DNA from: an uncultured Oscillospiraceae bacterium
GTDB lineage: Bacteria > Bacillota > Clostridia > Oscillospirales > Oscillospiraceae
NCBI GenBank assembly: GCA_944385475.1
Contig: CALWXJ010000034.1
Location: 1-64,000, forward strand
Reading direction: 5' to 3'
DNA length: 64,000 nt
A model generated the notes under the pieces. The model saw only the letters and a program-made list of their open reading frames with translations. It searched no databases and was not told where the DNA came from. Numbering within the stretch: the first letter of the stretch is position 1; every line of letters starts with the position of its first letter. A program made the position numbers and the translations under genes. Below are positions 24,504 to 33,064 of the stretch, in pieces.

Positions 24504-24622
24504 AGCTTGTTTGCATTTGTGTATGCCCGCCTTAATCCCGGTCTTGCTTACCGCCAAGGGACCAGACGTGGGGCTCCCTGGCCGCCGACGCTGTGTTCTG
24601 CGCCATGACAATCAGGACTTAG

Positions 24623-24657
24623 AATGCAGGTGCCCCAAGTGGACATCTGCATTTTTT
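24623..24657 (+). terminator. Rho-independent terminator
   Basis: AATGCAGGTG pairs with CATCTGCATT, followed by TTTTTT. Confidence 0.65.
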
Positions 24658-24749
24658 ATTTGGGAGAAAGATCATGCGGTTCGCCGCCGGGGCCAGCCAG
24701 GAGGAGATCCGCCAGTGGGCGAAAATCTGGCGCTCCTGCCCCGGGGGGA

Positions 24750-25694
24750 TCAGAAAGCGGCATTCCCGGCTCCGCTCTCCTCTTCCGCATGGGTCTCTCG
24801 CCCCTGCTCCCCACAAGACAGGGCCAGCTGCCTCCGCAGTCCCTCCAAAAACAGTTCCGCCCCCCTGGAGAAGGTCTGGGACTTCTTCCAAACCAGATAC
24901 ATCCCCAGTTCCAGCTTCGGCTCCAGGGGCCGAAAGCAAAGCGCGCTGCCGGTGGTGTTCACCAATTTATCCAGGGTAAAGGCATATCCCATCCCCTCAC
25001 CCACCATCAGCGAGGCGTTGTAAATCAAATTATAGGTGGCAACGGTACGAAGCTCCGGCGGCTCCTTCCCCAGCCAGCGGTACAATTCGCTTTTGTTGCC
25101 CACCTGCCGGGAAAGGATCAGGGGCTTGTCCCACAGGTCCTGAGGAAAAACGGCACGCTGCCGGGCCAAAGGGCTGTCCCGCCGCATGAGTACTCCCCAG
25201 GTGTCCTTCATGGGCAGCTGCAGATAGTGATATTTGGTTTTATCGATATCCCCCAGGAGGATCCCAAAATCCAAAAGGCCCCTGTCCAGGCGCTCGCACA
25301 CGTCCCCGGCGTCGCCGCTGACGATATGGAACCGGATCCCCGGGCAGTGTATCTGCAGTTGATGGGCAATCCTGGCGATCTGGCGCACGGCATCGGTCTC
25401 CCCGGTGCCGATATAGAGATCCCCGGTGACGGCATCGCCGGAGCGCATTACCTCTTTTTCTGTTCGGCTCACCAGCTCCAGGATCTCCTCTGCCCGCCTG
25501 CGCAGCAGCATACCGTCCTCCGTAAGGGTGATCTTCCGGCTGCCCCGGATCATCAACTGCTTGCCCAGCTCCTCCTCCAGCTCTCGGAGCTGCCGGGAGA
25601 GGGTGGGCTGCGTCAGATGCAGGGAATGGGCCGCCGCCGAGATATTCTCTTCTCTTGCCACTGCGAGAAAGTATTGCAGAACTCTCAATTCCAT
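24750..25694 (-). CDS. LysR-family transcriptional regulator
   Basis: The 314-residue protein has the LysR winged helix at its N-terminus (LQYFLAVAREENISAAAHSL, then LTQPTLSRQLRELEEELG) and a periplasmic-binding-like effector domain from about residue 90. The ATG at 25694 follows GGAGGTG. It is divergent from the acetyltransferase-flavodoxin-hydrolase cluster with 140 bp between starts, the usual LysR layout in which the regulator controls its neighbours. The inducer is unknown. Confidence 0.93.
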   Translation of the reverse strand: MELRVLQYFLAVAREENISAAAHSLHLTQPTLSRQLRELEEELGKQLMIRGSRKITLTEDGMLLRRRAEEILELVSRTEKEVMRSGDAVTGDLYIGTGETDAVRQIARIAHQLQIHCPGIRFHIVSGDAGDVCERLDRGLLDFGILLGDIDKTKYHYLQLPMKDTWGVLMRRDSPLARQRAVFPQDLWDKPLILSRQVGNKSELYRWLGKEPPELRTVATYNLIYNASLMVGEGMGYAFTLDKLVNTTGSALCFRPLEPKLELGMYLVWKKSQTFSRGAELFLEGLRRQLALSCGEQGRETHAEEESGAGNAAF

Positions 25695-25774
25695 GGATTT
25701 CACCTCCGGATGGTGTGATGATAGCACAAGCAAAGCATAGGTTTCAAGCATAATAAAGTATTCTGTATAAGTAT

Positions 25775-25803
25775 TTGTTATCGAATTTTCCGGGTGATAA
25801 AAT
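25775..25803 (+). promoter_or_regulatory. Promoter TTGTTA-17-TAAAAT
   Basis: A good promoter in the AT-rich divergent region between the LysR gene and its likely targets. A LysR box would be expected just upstream; the stretch ATAAAGTATTCTGTATAAGT is a loose candidate. Confidence 0.6.
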
Positions 25804-25834
25804 AGGGATGACAAAAAACGATTGGGAGAGACAG

Positions 25835-26416
25835 ATGGATTTAGAGGCATTTTTAAAGCACCTGAGCAGCGGAAAGCCGGTGCAGGGGGGCAGTGAAGCC
25901 CACTTATTCATGCATGGCGTCAGCCAGGAGGCATTGCGCATCACGGCGCAGATCAATGGCAGCTACCATTCCCCCCAGGAGCTGCGGGCTCTTTTTTCCA
26001 GGCTGATCGGCCAGCCGGTGGACGAGGGATTCGGGCTGTTCCCCCCCTTTTATACCGACTGCGGAAAAAATATCCATATTGGGAAAAACGTCTTTATCAA
26101 CATGGGCTGCAAATTCCAGGACCAGGGGGGGATCTTCATTGGGGATGGGGCCCTCATCGGCCATAACGTGGTGCTGGCCACGCTGAACCACGCCATATCA
26201 CCCAAAGACCGCGGCAGTATGGTCCCCGCGGCCATCCATATCGGGAAAAACGTCTGGATCGGCTCCAACGCCACGGTTTTGCCCGGTGTCACCGTTGGAG
26301 ATGGCGCCATCGTGGCCGCCGGCGCCGTAGTGACCAGGGACGTTCCGGAAAACACCATCGTGGGGGGCGTGCCCGCGAGCGTAATACGGCATTTGACGGA
26401 GGAGGAACTGCAATGA
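25835..26416 (+). CDS. Sugar O-acetyltransferase (hexapeptide repeat)
   Basis: The 193-residue protein has an N-terminal helical cap and a left-handed beta-helix built of hexapeptide repeats (IHIGKNVFINMGC, IFIGDGALIGHNV, IHIGKNVWIGSNA, TVLPGVTVGDGAIV), with the catalytic His in TLNHA. This is the maltose/galactoside acetyltransferase group, which moves acetyl from acetyl-CoA to sugars. I placed the start at ATG 25835 with GGGAGAG upstream; ATG 25808 is an alternative. It overlaps the next gene by 4 bp. Confidence 0.9.
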   Translation: MDLEAFLKHLSSGKPVQGGSEAHLFMHGVSQEALRITAQINGSYHSPQELRALFSRLIGQPVDEGFGLFPPFYTDCGKNIHIGKNVFINMGCKFQDQGGIFIGDGALIGHNVVLATLNHAISPKDRGSMVPAAIHIGKNVWIGSNATVLPGVTVGDGAIVAAGAVVTRDVPENTIVGGVPASVIRHLTEEELQ

Positions 26417-26952
26417 GCAAAAAGGTTTTGGTGATCTCCACCAGCCCCCGGAGGGGCGGAAACTCCGACACCCTGGCGGATGCCTTTATCCGGGGCGCCC
26501 GGGAAAGCGGAAATGATGTGCGGAAAATCACCCTGTATGATAAGGCCATTGGGTTTTGCAGGGGATGCCTTGCCTGTCAGAGCACCTGCCGCTGCGTCAT
26601 CCGCGACGATGGGGATACCACTGCCCAGGAGATGCTGACGGCAGATGTCATCGCATTTGCCACCCCCATCTATTACTACGGGATGTGCGGCCAGATGAAA
26701 ACCCTGCTGGATCGGGCCAATCCGCTGTTTCCCGCCCCCTACGCTTTCCGGGATATCTACCTGCTCTCCGCCGCAGCGGAGGAGGGAGAACACACTGCGG
26801 ACGGAGCGGCTGCGGGGCTGCAGGGCTGGGTGGATTGTTTTGAAAAGGCCCGCCTGGCGGGAACGGTCTTTGCCGGGGGCGTGACGGCCGTGGGAGAGAT
26901 CCAGGGCCATCCCGCTTTGCAAAAGGCCTATGAGATGGGCAAACACATTTGA
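26413..26952 (+). CDS. Flavodoxin-family NAD(P)H oxidoreductase
   Basis: The 179-residue protein has the NADPH-dependent FMN reductase fold: FMN phosphate loop STSPRRGGNSDTL (9-21), CRGCLACQSTCRC with four cysteines (about 49-61), and TPIYYYGMCGQMKTLLDR for the flavin ring. Its role is probably two-electron reduction of small quinones, azo compounds or iron. It overlaps the acetyltransferase gene by 4 bp and is the second gene of the LysR-linked set. Confidence 0.9.
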   Translation: MSKKVLVISTSPRRGGNSDTLADAFIRGARESGNDVRKITLYDKAIGFCRGCLACQSTCRCVIRDDGDTTAQEMLTADVIAFATPIYYYGMCGQMKTLLDRANPLFPAPYAFRDIYLLSAAAEEGEHTADGAAAGLQGWVDCFEKARLAGTVFAGGVTAVGEIQGHPALQKAYEMGKHI

Positions 26953-26972
26953 TTTCAGGGAGGATGAAAACG

Positions 26973-27947
26973 ATGCATTCCAAGTATCATGGCTACTCTT
27001 TTCCCCTGGGGGATACCGTTAAGCGGGAGAAGGTGCATTTTCACAACCGCTATGGCATTGCGCTGTGCGGCGACTTATACCTGCCCAAGGATGCTGCCGG
27101 AAGGCTCTCCGCCGTGGCGGTGTCCGGCCCCTTCGGTGCAGTGAAGGAGCAGTGCTCCGGCCTGTATGCCGAGGAGCTGGCTTCCCGGGGCTTTGCCGCC
27201 CTGGCCTTTGACCCCTCCTTTATCGGGGAGAGCGGCGGGGAGGCTCGGAACGTGGCCTCCCCCGACATCAACACCGAGGATTTTTCCGCCGCGGTGGACT
27301 TCCTCGCTACCCGGGATTTTGTGGATCCGGAAAAGGTGGGCATCCTGGGTATCTGCGGCTTCGGCGGCATGGCCCTGAACGCCGCCGCCATGGACACCCG
27401 CATCAAGGCCACCGTCACTTCCACCATGTACGATATGACCCGGGTCACGGCCCGGGGGTACTTTGACGCCGACGACAATGCCGATGCCCGGTATCAGATG
27501 AGACGCACCCTCAACACCCAGCGGACGGAGGATTATCGAAACGGCACCTATGCCCGGGCCGGGGGCGTGGTGGATCCCCTGCCGGAGGGTGCCCCCTTCT
27601 TCGTGAAGGATTACTATGACTACTACAAGACGGAACGGGGCTATACTGAGCGCTCCCTCAACTCCAACGAAGGGTGGAACGTGACATCGTCCCTCTCCTT
27701 CCTCAACATGCCGATCCTGCGATATACCAACGAGATCCGCAGCGCCGTGCTGGTGATCCACGGGGAGAAGGCCCACTCCTGCTATTTCAGCCGGGACGCC
27801 TTTGCGGACATGGTGAAAGACAACCCCCATACCGGCAACAAGGAGCTGCTTATCATCCCTGGTGCGGTCCATACCGACCTCTACGACCGGAAGGACATCA
27901 TTCCCTTTGACAAGATTGAGGCATTTTTCCGGGAGTATCTGAAATAA
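26973..27947 (+). CDS. Alpha/beta hydrolase
   Basis: The 324-residue protein follows the dienelactone-hydrolase/X-Pro-peptidase-like fold, with LASRGFAALAFD, a nucleophile elbow region GICGFGGMAL (Cys at the usual Ser place) and a late PGAVHTDLYDR carrying the catalytic His. The cysteine nucleophile is the variant seen in dienelactone hydrolases, though the elbow GxCxG is inferred. ATG 26973 has AGGGAGG nine bases upstream; an upstream ATG at 26964 is too close to that site. It is the third gene of the set. Confidence 0.85.
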   Translation: MHSKYHGYSFPLGDTVKREKVHFHNRYGIALCGDLYLPKDAAGRLSAVAVSGPFGAVKEQCSGLYAEELASRGFAALAFDPSFIGESGGEARNVASPDINTEDFSAAVDFLATRDFVDPEKVGILGICGFGGMALNAAAMDTRIKATVTSTMYDMTRVTARGYFDADDNADARYQMRRTLNTQRTEDYRNGTYARAGGVVDPLPEGAPFFVKDYYDYYKTERGYTERSLNSNEGWNVTSSLSFLNMPILRYTNEIRSAVLVIHGEKAHSCYFSRDAFADMVKDNPHTGNKELLIIPGAVHTDLYDRKDIIPFDKIEAFFREYLK

Positions 27948-27966
27948 GTGCCGGAGGAGGCGTCCC

Positions 27967-28698
27967 ATGGTAAGAATATTTTGTATGCTTCTTGTCGTCT
28001 TCCTCCTCTCCGCCTGCGGGGGGCAACCCAGTTCCGCAGAGCCTGCACAGATACCATCTCAAGAAGTAAGTGCAAAACCGCAGGCAGATGCCGCCGGGCA
28101 GCCTGACCAGGCCCCTTCCCCAGAGGAATTTCCCGAATCAGAAACAACGGAAGGCACGGAGCCGGACCAGCAGGAGACACAAGCCGCCGAAGCCGTTGCC
28201 CAAACGCCTGCCCCAGAGGAACCCCCTGTGACGCAGCAGCCCGGAGCCGCCCAGGCAGAAACGCCTGCGGACCAAGGCAAAGAGCCGCCCACGCCGCAGG
28301 AGTCCGGAGAAGCCCCAGGGCCCCAGGCAGCAGACCCTGGTCAGGAGGAACCTGCGCTGAAAATTACAGTGGGAGATCATGAGCTGCTGGCCACCTTTGA
28401 AGACAACAGCTCCGCTGAAGAATTTCAGGCGCTCCTGGCGCAGGGCCCGCTGACCATTGATATGGAGGACTACGGCGGCTTTGAAAAGGTGGGGCCCCTG
28501 GGCACGACGCTGACGCGAAACGACACCCAGATCACCACACAGCCTGGGGATGTGATCCTCTATCAGGGCAACCAGATCACCATTTACTATGACACCAATT
28601 CCTGGAGCTTTACCAGGCTTGCCAGGATCGACGATCCCTCCGGCTTGCAGGAAAAGCTGGGGGATGGGACCGTCCAGGTCACATTTTCTCTTGCATAG
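27967..28698 (+). CDS. Lipoprotein with cyclophilin-like C-terminal domain
   Basis: The 243-residue protein starts with a lipoprotein signal (hydrophobic core, lipobox LSAC, lipidated Cys17). Residues about 20-125 form a Pro/Glu/Gln-rich linker with no fold. The C-terminal ~120 residues (ITVGDHELLATFEDNSSAEE... LYQGNQITIYYDTNSW) match the bacterial cyclophilin-like domain often found beside flavodoxins. It would be anchored on the outer face of the membrane. Its function is unknown. Confidence 0.85.
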   Translation: MVRIFCMLLVVFLLSACGGQPSSAEPAQIPSQEVSAKPQADAAGQPDQAPSPEEFPESETTEGTEPDQQETQAAEAVAQTPAPEEPPVTQQPGAAQAETPADQGKEPPTPQESGEAPGPQAADPGQEEPALKITVGDHELLATFEDNSSAEEFQALLAQGPLTIDMEDYGGFEKVGPLGTTLTRNDTQITTQPGDVILYQGNQITIYYDTNSWSFTRLARIDDPSGLQEKLGDGTVQVTFSLA

Positions 28699-28711
28699 GA
28701 GGTACTTTCAC

Positions 28712-29467
28712 ATGGCAGTCAAACAGACGGCGGGCCGGGAGGCCCTGGGGGAATTCGCCCCCAAATTTGCCCAGCTCAATGACGACGTGCTCTTCGGCGA
28801 GGTCTGGAGCCGGGAGGACAAGCTCTCCCTCCGGGACCGGTCCCTTGTCACAGTGATAGCCCTGATGTCTCAGGGTTTGGTGGACAGCTCCTTCCAGTAC
28901 CACCTCGCCACCGCCCGGAAAAACGGCATCACCCGGCAGGAGATCGCGGAGATCTTGACTCACGCGGCCTTTTACGCCGGCTGGCCCAAGGCCTGGGCGG
29001 CCTTCCGCATGGCCAAGGAGGTGTGGACCCATGAGGCCGCCGATGACGATGACAAAGCGCGGCATCAAAAAGAGATGGTATTCCCCATGGGGGCCTCCAA
29101 CGACGCCTTTGCCCAGTATTTCACGGGCCGGAGCTATCTGCAGCTCCTCTCCACCAGCCAGGTGGGGGTGTACAATGTAACCTTTGAGCCGGGCTGCCGC
29201 AATCACTGGCATATCCATCACGCCCACAGGGGCGGCGGGCAGATCCTGCTCTGCGTGGCCGGCCGGGGCTGGTATCAGGCGTGGGGCCAGGAGGCCCGGG
29301 AGCTTCGCCCCGGGGACGTGGTCAATATCCCCCCGGAGGTGAAGCACTGGCACGGCGCCGCCTGTGACAGCTGGTTTTCCCATTTGGCGGTGGAGGTGCC
29401 CGGCGAGGGCTGCTCCAACCAGTGGCTGGAAGGCGTCTCCCCCGAAGCATACGGAGAGCTGAGCTGA
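28712..29467 (+). CDS. Carboxymuconolactone decarboxylase-cupin fusion protein
   Basis: The 251-residue protein has an N-terminal AhpD/CMD-like helical domain (about 1-110, with VTVIALMSQGLVD and the EILTHAAFYAGWPKAWAA segment) and a C-terminal cupin barrel (about 140-240) with HWHIHHAHRGGGQ and HWHGAACDSW metal-type histidines. It lacks the CxxC of peroxidase-type AhpD, having S in place of the first Cys. Fused CMD-cupin proteins occur in gut bacteria beside flavodoxins and cyclophilin-like proteins. The ATG has AGGAGG upstream. Confidence 0.88.
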   Translation: MAVKQTAGREALGEFAPKFAQLNDDVLFGEVWSREDKLSLRDRSLVTVIALMSQGLVDSSFQYHLATARKNGITRQEIAEILTHAAFYAGWPKAWAAFRMAKEVWTHEAADDDDKARHQKEMVFPMGASNDAFAQYFTGRSYLQLLSTSQVGVYNVTFEPGCRNHWHIHHAHRGGGQILLCVAGRGWYQAWGQEARELRPGDVVNIPPEVKHWHGAACDSWFSHLAVEVPGEGCSNQWLEGVSPEAYGELS

Positions 29468-29692
29468 AGCATGGAACCGCCGGCCGCCACATTCCGCCGA
29501 GGGCTTCCTTTTAAACAGGCAGGCTTTTTCCAGGTGGCCCGGGGAGGATCTTGCAGTACCCGTGGTCGGGGCGGGGCCATTCTCGGACTTTGAGAGAGAT
29601 TCCCGGTCTCCTGGGTGGTATTTTCATTGTCAAAATTGTAGAATACAGGCATGCAGGAACCTGCAATCCACCCAGCCAAGAGGAGACACGCC

Positions 29693-30985
29693 ATGGAAAA
29701 GAAAACAATCGGAGGATTTATTGCCGCGCTGCGAAAAGCAAGCGGCATGACGCAAAAGGATCTGGCCGAACGTCTGCATGTATCGGATAAGACCATCAGC
29801 CGATGGGAGCGGGACGATGGAACACCGGACCTTTCCGCAATCCCTGTGATCGCGGAAATTTTCGGCGTCACCTGCGACGAGCTGCTGCGGGGTCAGCGAA
29901 GGCCGCCGGAGGAAAGAGTCGCACAACCGGCAGAGGCTGCGTCCCCTGCAAGAGGGGAAAAGCAGCGCCGGCATCTGCTGAAGCTGGCATATTCCCAGTA
30001 CCAGCGCCGCACCTATGTGGCTGCGGGTATTTGTGGGGCAGGGGTCATTATGGCGCTGATGGGCAACCTGGTATTTTTCAAAGCGGCGCTGGGCTTTTTG
30101 CTTGGTGCGCTTTTCCTGATTGCCAGTGTTGTCCTGCAGGCGGTATTTATAAACCGCGCCTTCTTGTGTGTTGAGGACGCGGATGTGGACCCGTGGGACC
30201 TGTCCGCCTATAAGCGTAAAGTCATCCGCCTGGCCCAGTTATCCATTGCCGTGGCCGTTGCCGCCATGGGCTTCACCTCCCCCTTGCTGATGGCGGGGGT
30301 CCATGTTGGCCTCAGCGCCGAAAGCATGCTGCTCTTCGGTCTGGGCGGCGCTGCCCTTTCTCTCCTGCTCTATGCCGTTTTTCTCTATTTTTTCAATGCC
30401 TCCCTTCTCAAGCGGGGCGTCTACACCCTCAGTGAAAAAGAGGCCGCCCTCTACCACCGCAACCACAGGCGAAAACGCAAATACGCCATCATCCTCTCTG
30501 CCCTGATGGCAGTCACGTTTCTTGTCCACCAGGCCGCCACAACCATCTACGGCCCCTGGTCCATAATGGAGGGCACCACCTTCCACAACTATGGGGACTT
30601 CGTGGCCTACATGGAGCAGGAAGTCCCTCCGCAGCAAGGTCCGGGGGGCCTGCCTTCCGGGCAGGCGGAGCTTACGGAGGAATCAGATAGCGCCGTCTAT
30701 TACGATGAATACGGCAATGAGATCAGCCGGGAGGAGGCCCTCACCCGCCGCCTGAAAGACAGCAGCGGCAACGTGGTCTGCCAGTATCTCCACCGCAACC
30801 AGCAGGTGGTCTCCCTGCGCTATACACCCCAGGAGGGAACAGTTTTACCCATCACGGTGTACACCCAGGAGGACCTGCAAAAGGCGCAGGAGACCGCGGC
30901 AGTCCGGCACGTGCTGTTTGGCGCCATATACGGCGCGGAGATTATTGCGGTATTGCTGGTCTACTGGAAACGGCGGGCCAAATAA
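29693..30985 (+). CDS. XRE-family regulator with large membrane domain
   Basis: The 430-residue protein has an N-terminal XRE helix-turn-helix (about 5-60, LRKASGMTQKDLAERLHVSDKTISRWE) followed by a membrane region with six or more helices (about 105-270 and near the C-terminus at 400-425) and a loop of about 130 residues (about 275-400) with an acidic DEYGNEISREEAL stretch. Fusing a DNA-binding domain to a multi-helix membrane part suggests a membrane-tethered sensor. The ATG at 29693 follows GAGGAG. The hairpin at 31019 terminates it. Confidence 0.85.
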   Translation: MEKKTIGGFIAALRKASGMTQKDLAERLHVSDKTISRWERDDGTPDLSAIPVIAEIFGVTCDELLRGQRRPPEERVAQPAEAASPARGEKQRRHLLKLAYSQYQRRTYVAAGICGAGVIMALMGNLVFFKAALGFLLGALFLIASVVLQAVFINRAFLCVEDADVDPWDLSAYKRKVIRLAQLSIAVAVAAMGFTSPLLMAGVHVGLSAESMLLFGLGGAALSLLLYAVFLYFFNASLLKRGVYTLSEKEAALYHRNHRRKRKYAIILSALMAVTFLVHQAATTIYGPWSIMEGTTFHNYGDFVAYMEQEVPPQQGPGGLPSGQAELTEESDSAVYYDEYGNEISREEALTRRLKDSSGNVVCQYLHRNQQVVSLRYTPQEGTVLPITVYTQEDLQKAQETAAVRHVLFGAIYGAEIIAVLLVYWKRRAK

Positions 30986-31018
30986 GCCGCTTCCCCTATG
31001 CCCAGGGCTGAAACGCGA

Positions 31019-31064
31019 CAACATCCCCCGCCATCTTGCAAATGCGAGATGGCGGGGGATGTTG
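31019..31064. terminator. 18-bp hairpin, bidirectional terminator
   Basis: CAACATCCCCCGCCATCT (31019-31036) pairs perfectly with 31047-31064 between convergent genes. Confidence 0.65.
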
Positions 31065-31077
31065 CCAGTAGGCCTTG

Positions 31078-31278
31078 TCAAAGTGGGCGGTCCTGCTGCT
31101 CCTCCTCCTGCGTTGGAAGGGGGTGCCAGGCAGGCGGCTCCTCCCGGCGGGCAAGGCGGCGTTTGATCCGCTCCAGCAGGAACTCCACGGCATGGAACCA
31201 GAGGTTCCCCACAGCAAATAGGATCAGCAGCGCCAAAAAGAAAGCGCCCATTGCTCCCCAGGACATTCTTTCCCTCAC
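31078..31278 (-). CDS. Small single-pass membrane protein, 66 aa
   Basis: The protein has one transmembrane segment (about 9-32) followed by a basic stretch (ERIKRRLARREE) and a Pro/Glu-rich tail, consistent with an inner-membrane protein with a cytosolic tail. It overlaps its upstream neighbour by 4 bp and the two are co-transcribed. I recognise no family. Confidence 0.6.
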   Translation of the reverse strand: MRERMSWGAMGAFFLALLILFAVGNLWFHAVEFLLERIKRRLARREEPPAWHPLPTQEEEQQDRPL

Positions 31279-31760
31279 TTTGTGGCAAAGCGGTGTATGA
31301 AGAAGTCTGTAAAGGCCGCCAGGGCCTCTTCCTGAGACACATAGACATACAAAGATTCGTCATCCAGCCAGTCACAGGCGTTGATGCCGATATAGCCTTT
31401 GTGATCGGGGTAAATGATAAAGGCATCGGTGGGGTACTTATTGCGGTAGGCCTTCAGAATCTCACTGCGGCGGTAATAGGTGGGATCCCCGCAGCCGGAA
31501 AGGTCGGGGACCGTCGGAACCACCACGATGGTCTGGCTGGACTCGCTCCATCCCACGATCAAATTGCCGATTTTGGTTTTACTGCCGTGGACAAAGCCAT
31601 AGTTGAACCGCGCCACATCCTCCGTATAGCCAAAAATCAGCCGGTAGTCATCCCCGTTTTCCACCACTTGGTTGAAAAGCAGCCGCATCTTTTTGGCGTT
31701 GGCGTCGCTTTTTTCCATATCGATCTCCGGCCCTTTAAAAAGCTTGCTGAAAAGTCCCAT
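31275..31760 (-). CDS. Hypothetical protein, 161 aa
   Basis: The soluble protein begins MGLFSKLFKGPEID and contains mixed alpha/beta segments (DDYRLIFGYTEDVARF, TIVVVPTVPDLSG) and an aromatic C-terminus. No membrane segment or catalytic motif is visible. It leads a two-gene unit with the small membrane protein. I cannot name a family; it resembles proteins annotated only as hypothetical in related genomes. The ribosome site is AGGAGG. Confidence 0.55.
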   Translation of the reverse strand: MGLFSKLFKGPEIDMEKSDANAKKMRLLFNQVVENGDDYRLIFGYTEDVARFNYGFVHGSKTKIGNLIVGWSESSQTIVVVPTVPDLSGCGDPTYYRRSEILKAYRNKYPTDAFIIYPDHKGYIGINACDWLDDESLYVYVSQEEALAAFTDFFIHRFATK

Positions 31761-31887
31761 ATCTGCTTCCTCCTAAAAATATTTTTTATCGGCAAGCTGC
31801 AGGCCCCATGAAAATCAGGCAATTTTCAGCAGCTTCCTTTTTATAAAGATTATTTTTTAGTTTTGTATTTATTTTGGGGGAGATAAA

Positions 31888-31924
31888 ATCCGCCTGAATA
31901 CAAACGCGTAATATTCAGGCGGAT
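31888..31924 (-). terminator. Terminator of the TetR gene
   Basis: ATCCGCCTGAATA (31888-31900) pairs with 31912-31924, and on the minus strand a T-run follows. Confidence 0.65.
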
Positions 31925-31939
31925 CCCCCTTGCCCGCTG

Positions 31940-32566
31940 TCAGCCAAGGTCCACTTCTTGCTCCTTCAAGGTCTCCAGGCAATCCACAATGGACCGGATC
32001 TGAAAAGAGACCGTCTCGTCTGCCGCCTCCGGAACAAACAGCGGCAGCGTCTTGGGAATGGCCCTGCGGATGATCATGACCGCCAGGCTCAAATTGGTAA
32101 ATAAACTGATCCTTTTCTCATCCGCCCGGACCCCAAAGCACTCCAGGATATTGCCGAAGAGCTGGGTCTGCTTTTTCCGAAAGGTTTGATAGCTCTCCGG
32201 GGACAGGCGCCGAAAAATCATCTGCTGTTCTTCGATGGTCAAAACTGCGATCCCGTTTTTCTCACCATAGCAGCAGGCATAGAGGAACTGCTCCACAGCC
32301 TCCCGCCAGCTCAGGGCAGGGTCTTCCATCAGCTTGCGGGCATAGGCCAGGATCTTGGGCTGCTGGAGATACAGCGTCTCCACCACAAGGTCCTCCTTGG
32401 TGGGGAAAAAGGAGTAAAAAAACGTGCGGGAAATCCCCACCTTTTTGTAGATCTGTTCCACTGTGGTATGCTGGATCCCCTGCTTTGCCATCAAATCCAG
32501 CGCCGCCGCCACCAGGTTTTCCCGAATCTGTTCCCGCTCCTCCTGGGAATAAGAGATTCTCGGCAT
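31940..32566 (-). CDS. TetR-family transcriptional regulator
   Basis: The 208-residue protein has the TetR helix-turn-helix (about 25-50: HTTVEQIYKKVGISRTFFYSFF) and an all-helical ligand domain with hydrophobic C-terminal helices. Its promoter region holds a perfect 12-bp inverted repeat (32582-32617), likely its own operator. The divergent ABC-ATPase gene starts at 33065, but the 440-bp gap makes direct control of it uncertain. The ligand is unknown. Confidence 0.9.
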   Translation of the reverse strand: MPRISYSQEEREQIRENLVAAALDLMAKQGIQHTTVEQIYKKVGISRTFFYSFFPTKEDLVVETLYLQQPKILAYARKLMEDPALSWREAVEQFLYACCYGEKNGIAVLTIEEQQMIFRRLSPESYQTFRKKQTQLFGNILECFGVRADEKRISLFTNLSLAVMIIRRAIPKTLPLFVPEAADETVSFQIRSIVDCLETLKEQEVDLG

Positions 32567-32581
32567 GGCGTTCTCTCCTCA

Positions 32582-32617
32582 AAAATAAAGATATTTCTCT
32601 AAGTTTATCTTTATTTT
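32582..32617. promoter_or_regulatory. Candidate TetR operator
   Basis: AAAATAAAGATA (32582-32593) pairs exactly with TATCTTTATTTT (32606-32617), separated by 12 bp, starting 16 bp before the TetR start codon. It is the most AT-rich piece of the region, and autorepression is the likely role. Confidence 0.65.
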
Positions 32618-32710
32618 ACCAGATAGGGCGGCACAATACAAGGGGAAATTTCCCCGGGGGCAGGCCAAGGAGCTGGCCGAAAAGGGCCGGGAGATCCCGG
32701 CTCCGGGGAC

Positions 32711-32951
32711 TTGACTGTGGCAGATGTCGTTGTTATCATATTCTGGTGCCGGCGGCAGGCGGCTGCGACTGCTGCAGTCATGGACATTTTCATTTTGTCA
32801 ATTACCAGGAGGCGCTCTGCAAAACATCCACGTTCTCCGCAAAGCGATGGATCCCCCGCGCGGCTGCATGGGGGCGGGCGTTGCTGCCTGCACATCGGGG
32901 CGCCCATAACCGGAAAACCGAGTCCGAAGGGCCTCTTTTCAGGCCTTTTTT
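32711..32951 (+). ncRNA. Possible leader or small RNA (promoter to terminator)
   Basis: The promoter TTGACT-17-TATCAT (32711-32739) is followed about 200 nt later by a short GGCCT/AGGCC hairpin with a run of six T (32930-32951). No good coding frame lies between. It could be an attenuated leader of the ABC-ATPase gene or a free RNA. Evidence is limited to these two signals. Confidence 0.3.
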
Positions 32952-33064
32952 GGGGGTGCAGCCTGTAATTTTGGAGGGTAAAAGCCGCCAGGCCAGGACC
33001 CAGAGCCGTGGAAGACCGCCCGGCGGCACGGATTTTTCAGAAAATCAGCAGGAGGCGTTTTATC

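Larger units (their letters stand above)
24308..24749. other. Terminator-rich gap between convergent genes
   Basis: Apart from the two hairpins at 24471 and 24623 I see no gene here. Short open frames in the stretch have no ribosome sites. Confidence 0.4.

Noticed and set aside
24624..25718. 364-codon plus-strand frame
   Set aside because: It is antisense to the LysR gene, which has a clear HTH and ribosome site on the minus strand.
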